From assembly GCA_964462685.1 (NCBI GenBank), contig CAYWYR010000019.1, positions 1 through 61,423 of the forward strand: 61,423 nucleotides of DNA, written 5' to 3'. Below, in pieces: positions 51,875 through 60,481 of the stretch. Origin of the DNA: CAYWYR01 sp964462685. GTDB taxonomy: Bacteria; Bacteroidota; Ignavibacteria; Kapaibacteriales; UBA2268. The translations under genes and the position numbers were made by a program. The notes beneath the pieces were generated by a model. That model worked only from the letters and a program-made list of their open reading frames with translations, was not told the DNA's origin and made no database searches. Numbering within the stretch: the stretch's first letter is position 1; each line of letters starts with the position of its first letter.

Positions 51875-53214
51875 TTTACAAGAACCTTGTAAATCTTTGT
51901 ATTTTCTTGATCAATCAAAAAGTATAGCCCCGATCGCGGCATGTAGGAAGCAGGCTTAATAGTAGTGATTTTTGCACCGTTGGTATTGTAGATCTCTGTG
52001 TTTTCAAGAGAATTTATAGATATAAAGTGTTGCCAGTCTATTGACTCGATTATGAACGAACCACCGCTCTGAACATTCCTGTTCTCTTCTACACTAGTGA
52101 AGAACTGTGAAACCTCATATAGGAAGCCGCCTTCACTAGTCATAAGATATTTTCCAGTTACGTAGATTTTATCTCCAGCGTGTAACAAATCAGTAGGATA
52201 GATATTATCGGCAAACAGTTCTATCTCCTCTTGCCATTCAAGATCTTTGTCATATACATTAAGTATCCCCTTTTTGGTTTTACCACCAGTAACGAAGTCA
52301 TACTTATCAGAGTAGCCAGCGGATAAATATCCAGTAGGCGTTTCGATAACGGAGAATCCCGCTTCATGGTTTGCGTCATAACCTTCAAAACGAAGTTCTT
52401 TGGTAAACCCCTCAGGGGAAATTTTTGCTGCTAATGTATTAAATAACCCACTTGGCTTCTGAGGAGATTCACCAACTATTACGTAATCGCCATTGCTGTC
52501 AATAACAAAATCCTGACAGCCGTCAACACTTTCTGGGTCGCCATACCAATGCTCCCAGATTATATTAGCATCTTTATCGGTTTTTAAAATAAATGGATCG
52601 AAACCATTATCGAAAGGGTTGTCGCCGTCGCACATAAAAACCAGGTCATCATCATCAAAATCAATAGCCTGTGCGTAGTCGTTGTGTGTGTCTCTACCCA
52701 ATATAGTGTCTAATATCAAACCACCATTTTTGTCATAGCGTACGTACCAGATCCCATTCTTATTTTGATTGTCAGATGTTCTACCAGCACCATATACTAC
52801 TCCCTCACTATCTACGGTATGATCTATAAACTCTATAGGCTTGGTTGAGGTGATATAATAAGTATTTTGATACTTCATATCTAGATCAATAAATGATATC
52901 GACCCAAAATAGATGTAACCATCATCTGTACTTGTAAAATGATTACCAGTAACCACTATTCCATTATCTTCAACGGTGATCTCTGCTATAGAAGAGATAT
53001 TTTCAATCTCATAATATATAGTATCTAAGTTGATCAGATCTTTGCCATAAATAATGGCAAAGCCTTCCATGCTTTTGTCATGCAACCCAGCAAGCACATA
53101 TATATTATCTTTGTAATATACTCCTTCCTTATGATTCAGAGGAGATGTATTAATATTTGCTTTACATATTGCTAAGGTCAATATACTTATTGTCAAGATT
53201 AATGATAATCGCAT
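51871..53214 (-). CDS. Secreted beta-propeller-like protein with T9SS-type C-terminus
   Basis: 447 residues with a signal peptide (RLSLILTISILTLAICKA-N). Body is a chain of repeats with 'DSEGVVYGAGRTSDNQNKN', 'DSNGDYVIVGESPQ' and 'ETPTGYLSAGYSDKYD', a quinoprotein/propeller-type pattern. The C-terminus 'ENTEIYNTNGAKITTIKPA', 'SGLYFLIDQENTKIYKVLVN' matches a T9SS sorting domain. It should be carried to the cell surface or released. First gene of a unit with MotA-like, hydrolase and SRPBCC genes. Confidence 0.8.
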   Translation of the reverse strand: MRLSLILTISILTLAICKANINTSPLNHKEGVYYKDNIYVLAGLHDKSMEGFAIIYGKDLINLDTIYYEIENISSIAEITVEDNGIVVTGNHFTSTDDGYIYFGSISFIDLDMKYQNTYYITSTKPIEFIDHTVDSEGVVYGAGRTSDNQNKNGIWYVRYDKNGGLILDTILGRDTHNDYAQAIDFDDDDLVFMCDGDNPFDNGFDPFILKTDKDANIIWEHWYGDPESVDGCQDFVIDSNGDYVIVGESPQKPSGLFNTLAAKISPEGFTKELRFEGYDANHEAGFSVIETPTGYLSAGYSDKYDFVTGGKTKKGILNVYDKDLEWQEEIELFADNIYPTDLLHAGDKIYVTGKYLMTSEGGFLYEVSQFFTSVEENRNVQSGGSFIIESIDWQHFISINSLENTEIYNTNGAKITTIKPASYMPRSGLYFLIDQENTKIYKVLVN

Positions 53215-53339
53215 GGCTTTCTTCTTTTTACATTATTATATACATAGCTAAATAGAAAAGCTAACCTATCAATATAATAAAAATTAGGCAATTATACTTA
53301 GATGATAGGTATTACATCAAATTATACTTTAACATACAC

Positions 53340-53347
53340 TATTTTTG
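53340..53347 (+). promoter_or_regulatory. TAnnTTTG -7 promoter box of aspS
   Basis: TATTTTTG matches the -7 consensus, 33 bases before the aspS ATG. No TTTG box is visible at the preferred distance upstream. Confidence 0.35.
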
Positions 53348-53380
53348 CACTAGTATATTACATCATAAAAAGATATTCAA

Positions 53381-55159
53381 ATGAAATTTCAAAAACGTTC
53401 GCACACCTGCGGCGAGTTAAGAGAAGAACATATTGGCCAAACCGCTACACTTAACGGCTGGGTAAGCGTAAGGCGAGACCTCGGAGGGCTGTTTTTCATT
53501 GATTTAAGAGACCGCTACGGCACAACCCAACTCTTTATATACCCCGAACAGCAAGAAGAGCTCTACAAAAAAGCTCAGCAGCTCGGCCAAGAAGACTGTA
53601 TCTGGGCTAACGGCAAAGTAAGAAAACGTGATTCGGTAAACACCGAGATACCGACGGGGCTGATAGAGATCTGGATAGAGGATATGGGAGTTATAAGCAA
53701 ATCGGCGCTACCCCCTTTTGAGATCAAAGACCAATCCGATGTGAGCGAGGAGCTAAGGCTGAAGTACAGGTATCTTGATCTGCGCAGGCCTTCTCTACAA
53801 AATAAGATGATAGTGAGGAATAAGGTAAGCCAGATTTGCCACAGCTATTTCTATGAAAATCAATTCGTAGAAATAGAGACCCCCGTACTTATGAAATCCA
53901 CTCCAGAAGGAGCCAGGGATTTTTTAGTACCTAGCCGTATCAACAAAGGTAAGTTCTATGCGCTTCCGCAATCACCACAGATATTCAAGCAGATACTTAT
54001 GATGTCCGGCATGGACAGGTATATGCAGATCGTAAAGTGTTTCCGAGATGAAGACCTTCGAAGCGACCGCCAGCCTGAATTCACGCAGATAGACGTTGAG
54101 ATGTCTTTTGTGGAGCAGGACGATATTATCGAAATGACAGAAGGCTTTATCCAAAGGCTATGGAAAGAAGTACTCGGTAAGGATATTGATAAAGGTTTCC
54201 CTCGCCTTTCTTATAAAGAGGCTATGGAAAAATACGGTTCCGATAAGCCAGATACCCGCATCGGGATGGAAATAGCCGATCTGACAGAAACGGTTAAAGG
54301 AAGCGGTTTCAAAGTTTTTGATATGGCATTGGAAAGCGGAGGCGTAGTAGCAGCGATTAACGCGAAAGGCTGTGCTGGCTACAGCCGCAAACAGATTGAT
54401 AACCTTACCGACCACGCCAAAAAATACGGCGCAAAGGGTCTGGCTTATATCAAATTCACCGAGGACGGGATAAACTCACCTATAGCTAAATTCTTAGACG
54501 ATTCGGTTATAGATAATATTAAAAATGTAACGGCTGCCGAAACGGGTGACCTTGTTCTTATTTCATCCGATACATGGACAAGGGCACTTACTATACTGGG
54601 CGCTATGAGACTGGAAATGGCTCGCCAGCTATCTATCTTCGATAAGGTGAAGGACACTTTTGATTTCTTGTGGGTAGTGGATTTCCCATTGTTTGAGAAA
54701 GATGACGAAACAGGAGACCTTCACGCTATGCACCATCCCTTCACCGCCCCAAATCTGGAGGACATAGACCTCCTAGATTCCAAGCCGGAAAAAGTACGCT
54801 CCATAGCTTATGACCTTGTTATAAACGGGGCCGAAGTTGGCGGTGGAAGTATCAGGATACATGACAGCGAGCTGCAAGAGAAGATGTTCTCAGCGCTCGG
54901 CCTATCAAAAGAGGAGGTTGACGAGAAATTCGGCTTCCTGCTTGAGGCGCTTAAGTATGGCACACCACCACACGGCGGGGTCGCTTTTGGGTTGGATAGA
55001 CTTGTGATGACCTTGGCAGGTACCAGTAATATACGCGACGTGATCGCCTTCCCTAAGACTACATCCGGCCTATCACTTATGGACGGCTCGCCATCCCCTG
55101 TAGCAACAGCCCAACTGGAAGAGCTGGGCATTAAATTGGTAGAGAAGAAAGAAGACTGA
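53381..55159 (+). CDS. aspS: Aspartyl-tRNA synthetase
   Basis: 592 residues, full-length bacterial type: N-terminal anticodon-binding OB fold ('TLNGWVSVRRDLGGLFFIDLRDRYGTTQLF'), motif 1 region 'FVEIETPVLMKSTPEGARDFLVPSR', 'YALPQSPQIFKQILMMSGMDRYMQIVKCFRDEDLRSDRQPEFTQIDVEMSF' (motif 2), the bacterial GAD insertion and motif 3 'APPHGG...GFGLDRL'-type 'GTPPHGGVAFGLDRLVMTLAGTSNIRDVIAFPKT'. It charges tRNA-Asp. The long GAD insert (residues 290-400) marks the bacterial family. Single gene with its own promoter. Confidence 0.97.
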   Translation: MKFQKRSHTCGELREEHIGQTATLNGWVSVRRDLGGLFFIDLRDRYGTTQLFIYPEQQEELYKKAQQLGQEDCIWANGKVRKRDSVNTEIPTGLIEIWIEDMGVISKSALPPFEIKDQSDVSEELRLKYRYLDLRRPSLQNKMIVRNKVSQICHSYFYENQFVEIETPVLMKSTPEGARDFLVPSRINKGKFYALPQSPQIFKQILMMSGMDRYMQIVKCFRDEDLRSDRQPEFTQIDVEMSFVEQDDIIEMTEGFIQRLWKEVLGKDIDKGFPRLSYKEAMEKYGSDKPDTRIGMEIADLTETVKGSGFKVFDMALESGGVVAAINAKGCAGYSRKQIDNLTDHAKKYGAKGLAYIKFTEDGINSPIAKFLDDSVIDNIKNVTAAETGDLVLISSDTWTRALTILGAMRLEMARQLSIFDKVKDTFDFLWVVDFPLFEKDDETGDLHAMHHPFTAPNLEDIDLLDSKPEKVRSIAYDLVINGAEVGGGSIRIHDSELQEKMFSALGLSKEEVDEKFGFLLEALKYGTPPHGGVAFGLDRLVMTLAGTSNIRDVIAFPKTTSGLSLMDGSPSPVATAQLEELGIKLVEKKED

Positions 55160-55204
55160 TAGTAAACTCAACTCAATAGGCCTTACTGAAAAAATGGTAG
55201 GGCC

Positions 55205-55243
55205 TATCTATCAAGCTAGCCTTGGTGTGGCGTTCGTGTTCAG
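55205..55243 (+). repeat. 39-bp direct repeat, left copy
   Basis: Exact copy of 58695-58733 (offset 3490 bases); bases just outside differ on both sides. It contains the short palindromic core AAGCTAGCCTT. This copy lies in the gap between aspS and the T9SS gene and has no gene of its own. Confidence 0.95.
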
Positions 55244-55248
55244 AGTTT

Positions 55249-57294
55249 TCACTTTATGATTATACTTCTAGTTTCTAAAATCTCATTCCCATTTTTTATT
55301 ACAAGAAAACACTGTTGGGTATTAAGGTAAGTAGGTATCTGGATAGCATTATTATTTGCAACGTTACCTTCCAGAAGTGTTTTGCCATTCAAATCTATTA
55401 ATACAAAATTATTAAAGTCAGTATCCCGTATTTGTACAGATAACTGGGTACCACTATTTACAGGATTCGGATAAATCTTAGCATCTATTTGATATTCATT
55501 CCAACTTGATGCAAGAGCAGTATTTTTAACAAAAATCGATTTGTTAGTATAGGCTATTATGTGTTTATCATAAAATAAAACACCTATCAATAATTCTTGA
55601 CTCGGGATTGTATCTTTTGTCCAATTCGATCCATTATCCAAAGAATAAATAAATTCTGCTACAGTATAGGAGAAACCAATAAAATTATCTGCTGATGTAA
55701 AGCTAGTTAATTTTTTTGGTATATTGGCACTGTAAAGCTCAATATCATTCTCGTAATCTACTACTGAGATATTATAATTATTAAAACTCCCTGATCTTAC
55801 TACATATATAAATCTTTGATCGTTATAGGTAATTTTTGAAAGAATACCGTTATCGATACTCTTTATATACTTCCAATTAACCAAATCATTTGATTCATAT
55901 AGATCATCAGAAAAAGTAGTAGCCATATATTTACCTTCGCCAAATGCTAAACTTGATATAAAGATATCATCTGTATTTATGGATTGATAAGCCATGTCGG
56001 TTTTTTTGATTGTAGTTATAATATTTCCATTATAACCTACCCACAAATCATCATGCTCTATATAACCATAGTTTTGCCCTCCGGTATCAGAACTATCCAC
56101 AGGATAGCTATTGATACCATCATATCTATAGAGAATATAATTTCTAAAATTATTAGGATTCCATTCTGTTTTGATATAGTATTCATCATTATTATATACG
56201 CCAAGATAATATTCAGCATCTCGAATCTCAGAGAAAGGCAATACTTCTAAATCATCATCAAAAGCTTTAATATCTTCAGCATGTATATATATAATGTCAT
56301 CTCCTACCTGTAAACTTTTAATCGGGTTTTGCTGTGGTGCTAAATGTAATATTCTTCCATAGAACTGCCAGTTTGCTTTTGGCCTTTCTTGTATCCAACC
56401 TATTAGCCCTTCACTGCCATTAAAAAATGTTATACCCTTATCTGCAATAAAATCTGTTATTATTGGTGCTTCTGGTCTTGATTGTTTGAATACAACGGAA
56501 TCCGCTGGTAAATAATATTGCTGTATTCCACCTGTCAGGCTAATACCTGATAGATATATATCACCCATTGTATTTGTGATAGCGCTTTGAACAAATGAAA
56601 ACACATTATCTGATCTGAACTCTTGCGTTTCCATATTTTCTAAATCAAGTTTTAATATCTTGCTATTGGTAGGTGTTATCAGGATTTCCCCATTATACAC
56701 AAAAAGTGTAGTAATAGTACCTATTCCACCAATATTAAATTCATTGATACCAGTAGAGTTGGAATATTCGAATATATAGCCGTTCCAACCTACACCTATC
56801 AACTTATTATCAAAGCTTATTATGTCTATAATGGTTTCCTGAAACTCATGAAAAAGAGCAATTGATTCCTCTTCTAAATCATATCTATACATTTTATTAT
56901 CCGCAATAAAATATACTTCTTGATTATATTGAACGGCATTCACGATATCAGTTTCGATATCAGTTTCGCTTCTATCCCAGGTTTCTCCGTTATCTTCTGA
57001 TACTAATATAATACCACTATCTCCGAAGGCTATAAATTTTCCTTGACTAAACAATACTTTATTCAAATCAGGTTTTTTGTAATCGCCATCTATATACTTT
57101 AATTCGTAATTATTCCCATTTAAAGAGATTTTTATTATACTACCATAATCGCCGACAACAATAATATTACTGCTGTCTTTTATTGCGGTGCTGTTTTGAT
57201 TATACTCCTGAGCAGACCTAAGGATATTTATCCAATCATTTGCATTAACATAATAGTGAGATAATACAAGTAAAATACAAATTATTTTTTTCAT
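55249..57294 (-). CDS. Large secreted protein with Asp-box motifs and T9SS sorting domain
   Basis: 681 residues with a signal peptide (KKIICILLVLSHYYVNA-ND). The body is a beta-propeller of the Asp-box kind ('LVSEDNGETWDRS', 'YSLDNGSNWTKD') with frequent 'GYIFEYSNS'-type loops. The C-terminus 'KIYPNPVNSGTQLSVQIRD ... NFVLIDLNGKTLLEGNV ... QCFLVIKNGNEILETRSIIIK' is a good T9SS type A domain with the YPNP motif. It lies inside the direct-repeat-bounded segment and is very AT-rich, so it is probably acquired. Confidence 0.82.
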   Translation of the reverse strand: MKKIICILLVLSHYYVNANDWINILRSAQEYNQNSTAIKDSSNIIVVGDYGSIIKISLNGNNYELKYIDGDYKKPDLNKVLFSQGKFIAFGDSGIILVSEDNGETWDRSETDIETDIVNAVQYNQEVYFIADNKMYRYDLEEESIALFHEFQETIIDIISFDNKLIGVGWNGYIFEYSNSTGINEFNIGGIGTITTLFVYNGEILITPTNSKILKLDLENMETQEFRSDNVFSFVQSAITNTMGDIYLSGISLTGGIQQYYLPADSVVFKQSRPEAPIITDFIADKGITFFNGSEGLIGWIQERPKANWQFYGRILHLAPQQNPIKSLQVGDDIIYIHAEDIKAFDDDLEVLPFSEIRDAEYYLGVYNNDEYYIKTEWNPNNFRNYILYRYDGINSYPVDSSDTGGQNYGYIEHDDLWVGYNGNIITTIKKTDMAYQSINTDDIFISSLAFGEGKYMATTFSDDLYESNDLVNWKYIKSIDNGILSKITYNDQRFIYVVRSGSFNNYNISVVDYENDIELYSANIPKKLTSFTSADNFIGFSYTVAEFIYSLDNGSNWTKDTIPSQELLIGVLFYDKHIIAYTNKSIFVKNTALASSWNEYQIDAKIYPNPVNSGTQLSVQIRDTDFNNFVLIDLNGKTLLEGNVANNNAIQIPTYLNTQQCFLVIKNGNEILETRSIIIK

Positions 57295-57335
57295 AATATA
57301 AATCCCTCCCCATTTCAGGGGAGGGCACCTAATTT

Positions 57336-57794
57336 TTAATTAAAAGAAAGTTTGAATAAAGACCGATCTACTTCATTAATCAATATCAAAAGATAAACAC
57401 CTTTTAATTTATCTGAAAAATGAATCTGTCCATGTGATATATCATTTTCATTGATAATATTTCCTTCAAGATCCATCAATTGATATTCAGCATAAGCATT
57501 ATTTGTGATATCATCAACAAATAAATGCCTTTCTAAAATATTGAATCCAGGGATATCTTCAATATTATCAAGTCGTTGCCAAGTTAATCCATTGTCATAA
57601 GAAACTTTCTCGTGCGTTTCATATTTAATAGTTATTTTAGGAGCTTCGAAGTAAGTCCATGTTATTCCGTTATCCTTACTTATTTTGTATTCACCATCTG
57701 GATATACTATCTTTATATCGCCTTGAGATATAGCAAATGAAGAAGACAGTATCACCATTAAACTTATAATTATAGTTTTCATGTTTTTCCTCAT
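57336..57794 (-). CDS. Small secreted protein with Asp-box motifs
   Basis: 152 residues with a signal peptide ('KTIIISLMVILSSSFAISQ'); either the ATG at 57794 or one four codons later begins it. Two Asp-box-like repeats (ISKDNGITW, VSYDNGLTW) and a C-terminal stretch 'AEYQLMDLEGNIINENDISHGQIHFSDKLKGVYLLILINEVDRSLFKLSFN' that resembles a T9SS sorting domain. The start overlaps the stop of the previous gene by one base (TAATG), so the pair is translated together. Confidence 0.7.
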   Translation of the reverse strand: MRKNMKTIIISLMVILSSSFAISQGDIKIVYPDGEYKISKDNGITWTYFEAPKITIKYETHEKVSYDNGLTWQRLDNIEDIPGFNILERHLFVDDITNNAYAEYQLMDLEGNIINENDISHGQIHFSDKLKGVYLLILINEVDRSLFKLSFN

Positions 57795-58558
57795 TATCTA
57801 TATATTGAACCGCAAACGGGTTGGCATTCATATTCTGGCCTACTATTGCATGTAGGATCAACTGGTGGCTGGTAGTTTGTTTGTGATATGTATCTATTGC
57901 CCTGGGCATCTAAACATACTGTGTAACCTTCAAGGCAACAATTATTTGATGCATCAGGATAACAAGGGAATGCAAATGATCTATATCCCCAATTCCTATA
58001 GTTGCCTTGATTAGGATTTTCGGGATCTGGGGAAGGAGAACCATCAAAACCAAAAAAGAAACCAGTTGCCCAACATGATCCTTTCATTATTCGCCAATTA
58101 GTTTCACATGTGCCGTTAGTATTGGGCGGAAATCCTGCAGGATTAAGAAATAAAAGACATTCAGAGACATCACGCATAAAAGCATCCATATCATCGTTAT
58201 AGCAGGATGAACCTAATACAGATTGAAGAGTGTTAGAACTACCAGCTTCACCTACACCTTCTATATAATAGTCATACCATGTTCCACATGCTATCCTGTA
58301 TCTAAATCTTACTTCAAGTTGATACGCACCATTACATAATGTGACTATTACGGTGTTAGCAGGTTGATTCATAGCAGGTATCCATACATCACTTGGGCAG
58401 TCAGGCAAACATGGATCTTGCATATATGGTTGTGCATTTATGGTAGATATATTATAAGAGAGAATAGCCAAAAATGCTATTATCTTATATATATAACCTA
58501 GGTTATATTTTGATACTTTTAATTTAGTATCCGGTGGTGGGGGGGGGGAGTAGTGCAT
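57794..58558 (-). CDS. Cys-rich secreted protein with a C10 tract after the start
   Basis: 254 residues. The N-terminus reads MHYSPPPPPDTKLKV and then 'IYKIIAFLAILSYNISTINAQ', a signal peptide. The five prolines come from a run of ten C residues, so a one-base change in that run would shift the frame at codon 4. The mature part has about 17 cysteines ('DPCLPDCPSDVW', 'GSSCYNDDMD', 'NCCLEGYTVCLD', 'RPEYECQPVCGS') in disulfide-like pairs; no family recognised. First gene of the three-gene unit inside the repeat-bounded island. Confidence 0.75.
   Translation of the reverse strand: MHYSPPPPPDTKLKVSKYNLGYIYKIIAFLAILSYNISTINAQPYMQDPCLPDCPSDVWIPAMNQPANTVIVTLCNGAYQLEVRFRYRIACGTWYDYYIEGVGEAGSSNTLQSVLGSSCYNDDMDAFMRDVSECLLFLNPAGFPPNTNGTCETNWRIMKGSCWATGFFFGFDGSPSPDPENPNQGNYRNWGYRSFAFPCYPDASNNCCLEGYTVCLDAQGNRYISQTNYQPPVDPTCNSRPEYECQPVCGSIYR
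58539..58548 (-). repeat. G10/C10 homopolymer at the 5' end of the Cys-rich gene
   Basis: Ten G residues on the plus strand, i.e. ten C residues starting about 10 bases after the ATG of the minus-strand gene. The frame is ON at this length. A second tract of eight C residues lies at 58682-58689, just outside the right copy of the direct repeat. Confidence 0.85.
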
Positions 58559-58694
58559 AACGCTATACCTTATATAATTTTGATAATTATTGTATCCACC
58601 AAATAGCTTGGCTTAACAACTATATAATAAATATAAGCAACTCACTACTATGAAGCAACTAATTATATAAATAATTTTCATCCCCCCCCTCCCT

Positions 58695-58733
58695 TATCTA
58701 TCAAGCTAGCCTTGGTGTGGCGTTCGTGTTCAG
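58695..58733 (+). repeat. 39-bp direct repeat, right copy
   Basis: Identical to 55205-55243. Here it contains the stop codon and last ten codons of the hydrolase gene (on the minus strand, ending ..NTNATPRLA). The left copy has the same sequence without the gene. Confidence 0.95.
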
Positions 58734-59366
58734 GTGATTCAGAAAACCGTTGATGTGCTTGCTTATCTCTTGGCCGCGGTCGTAAACCATAAAGTGGCCG
58801 CCTCCTTCGATTACTATCTGGTCGTTCTCTTTGCTGGAAGGTGGCAAAATATTATCATTACTACCTGATAGCATAAGTGTATTGTGCAGCTTATCCTGCC
58901 CGTTCCATAACAGCATCTGCTTAATAGCCCAGCGGGTAAAACTTCCGCTCATTTTGTCCAGTACGTAGCCGAGCATATTCTTTTGCTTTTCACCCAGTAC
59001 AAATCCTGCAAGTGAATCAGGCAGGGCGCTGGAGTCCCCTGGCAGCTTATCAAGAATTCCGGTTTTGGCTACAAGCCTGTAGCGTGTCGGTATATCGTTT
59101 TTTGTCCTGATAGAGGAGACGAGAATAAGGGCTTTGCCACCGAATAGTTTGGCGGCCTCTGTTGCTACAACCCCGCCAAAGCTGATCCCTATAAAACCGA
59201 ACTCTCCGCTCGGCCTGAAATTCTGCAAAAGACGGCGGGTATAAACTTCTATCGGTTCGTTTTCATGGGGCTGCGCGTATGGAATGGGAACGATTTCGGC
59301 GTTTATGTTCAGGTTATTGAATACGCCGTTGTAGGCGCCAAGCCCACTGAAAGCAAATAAGGTCAT
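58701..59366 (-). CDS. Alpha/beta hydrolase (BioH/YdeN-like small esterase)
   Basis: 221 residues: 'LFAFSGLGAYNGVFNNL' at the start, the nucleophile elbow 'FGFIGISFGGVVATEAAKLFGGKALILVSSI' (Ser in GISFGG), Asp in 'LMLSGSNDNILPPS' and the His in 'VIEGGGHFMVYDRGQEI'. All three catalytic residues are visible, so it is an esterase/thioesterase-type enzyme of unknown substrate. Its last codons are duplicated as the 39-bp repeat at 55205, showing where the island joined. Confidence 0.85.
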   Translation of the reverse strand: MTLFAFSGLGAYNGVFNNLNINAEIVPIPYAQPHENEPIEVYTRRLLQNFRPSGEFGFIGISFGGVVATEAAKLFGGKALILVSSIRTKNDIPTRYRLVAKTGILDKLPGDSSALPDSLAGFVLGEKQKNMLGYVLDKMSGSFTRWAIKQMLLWNGQDKLHNTLMLSGSNDNILPPSSKENDQIVIEGGGHFMVYDRGQEISKHINGFLNHLNTNATPRLA

Positions 59367-59599
59367 TGTTTTAGTGTTTGTGATTACCTGTGTATCTATA
59401 TTAAGAATAATGACGGGCAGTTAACATTTATAACTTGAAATGTAAGATTTAAAGATAAATATTATTTTAGTATCTATTTAGTCTAAGGCCATATAATTTT
59501 TTAGGATAAACGAACTATTTGGCAAACAAAAGCAATTTATGTAGTTTGAGATATCACCAAACTATTTATCAGTTGTTAGTGCATGAAATTTAGAACTTT

Positions 59600-60466
59600 A
59601 TGAAAGACAAAAGAGAACATAAATCGATTTATGATATAGACAGCAATAGGGTTATCAGCGCTTTTCATCATATTCTTGACCAAGCATTTTACGATTATAA
59701 AATATTCAGGCTTTATCCTAGAAGTATGGGATGTTACGGTTCATTGGATATTCCTATTCCAAATGAAAACTTAATCCTTTTAAGCAAAGTAAAGCAAACT
59801 AAATCATATAGCAAATATAGCGACTCACTAATAATAAGGGAAAGAAGAAAGAGACGAGTTAAGGTAGGGGATAGAACATATTATATTAAAGTAGGAAATT
59901 ACGTGACTAACAAGCTATCTTCTACACATGACAAATTTGTTGAACTAAATGAGTTTACTAATGGCGTAGAATGTATATATTTATGCCCAATATTGGATAA
60001 TATCAACAGCTGTGAAGAAATGCTGAAAAAGATTGAGTTCATGATCGAATATAGTAAGTCCAAAGATATGCACGATCCAATAGTTATTATTAAACCAACG
60101 GTAAAATTAAAAAAACATTTCCAATACTATAGCTTTTTAGCAGATGGTGGAACAACAGTTTTCCATAGCAGTATAAAAATACCAAAAACATACCATGCCT
60201 TGGAATATTCTAACTATCTAAGGAAGCGTTTTAATAAGAATCATGTTAAAGGGGATAACATAGCAAAAACTATTAAAGAAATATTCATGACCTACTACGG
60301 CAATACAAGTGACATAAGGGAATATACAATGCCTGAAAATGATAAAGAAGTTTGGTATCTGCTACAAGAAGTAGGTAGCAGGCTGGAAAGGGACTGGAAC
60401 GTATCCTGTACCCTAATAGGTAAATACAAAAAGGGGGCTGATATGCCCCCTTCGGTTATTAGTTGA
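59600..60466 (+). CDS. Unknown AT-rich gene
   Basis: 288 residues, not recognised. It is rich in Lys, Tyr and Ser with segments 'FRLYPRSMGCYGSLDIPIPNENLILLSKVKQTKSY', 'VECIYLCPILDNINSCEEMLKKIEFMIEYSKSKDMHDPIVIIKP' and 'NIAKTIKEIFMTYYGN'. No signal, membrane helix or known motif is seen, so it is probably cytoplasmic. Strong AT bias and isolated placement suggest recent transfer. The end of the gene carries a terminator arm shared with the convergent gene. Confidence 0.6.
   Translation: MKDKREHKSIYDIDSNRVISAFHHILDQAFYDYKIFRLYPRSMGCYGSLDIPIPNENLILLSKVKQTKSYSKYSDSLIIRERRKRRVKVGDRTYYIKVGNYVTNKLSSTHDKFVELNEFTNGVECIYLCPILDNINSCEEMLKKIEFMIEYSKSKDMHDPIVIIKPTVKLKKHFQYYSFLADGGTTVFHSSIKIPKTYHALEYSNYLRKRFNKNHVKGDNIAKTIKEIFMTYYGNTSDIREYTMPENDKEVWYLLQEVGSRLERDWNVSCTLIGKYKKGADMPPSVIS
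60431..60452 (-). terminator. Terminator hairpin overlapping the end of the unknown gene
   Basis: AAGGGGGC and GCCCCCTT pair perfectly around TGATAT. On the minus strand it is followed by TTTTTG, so it can end transcription of the convergent T9SS gene. It lies within the last codons of the plus-strand gene. Confidence 0.65.
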
Positions 60467-60481
60467 TTCATCATAAAACGA

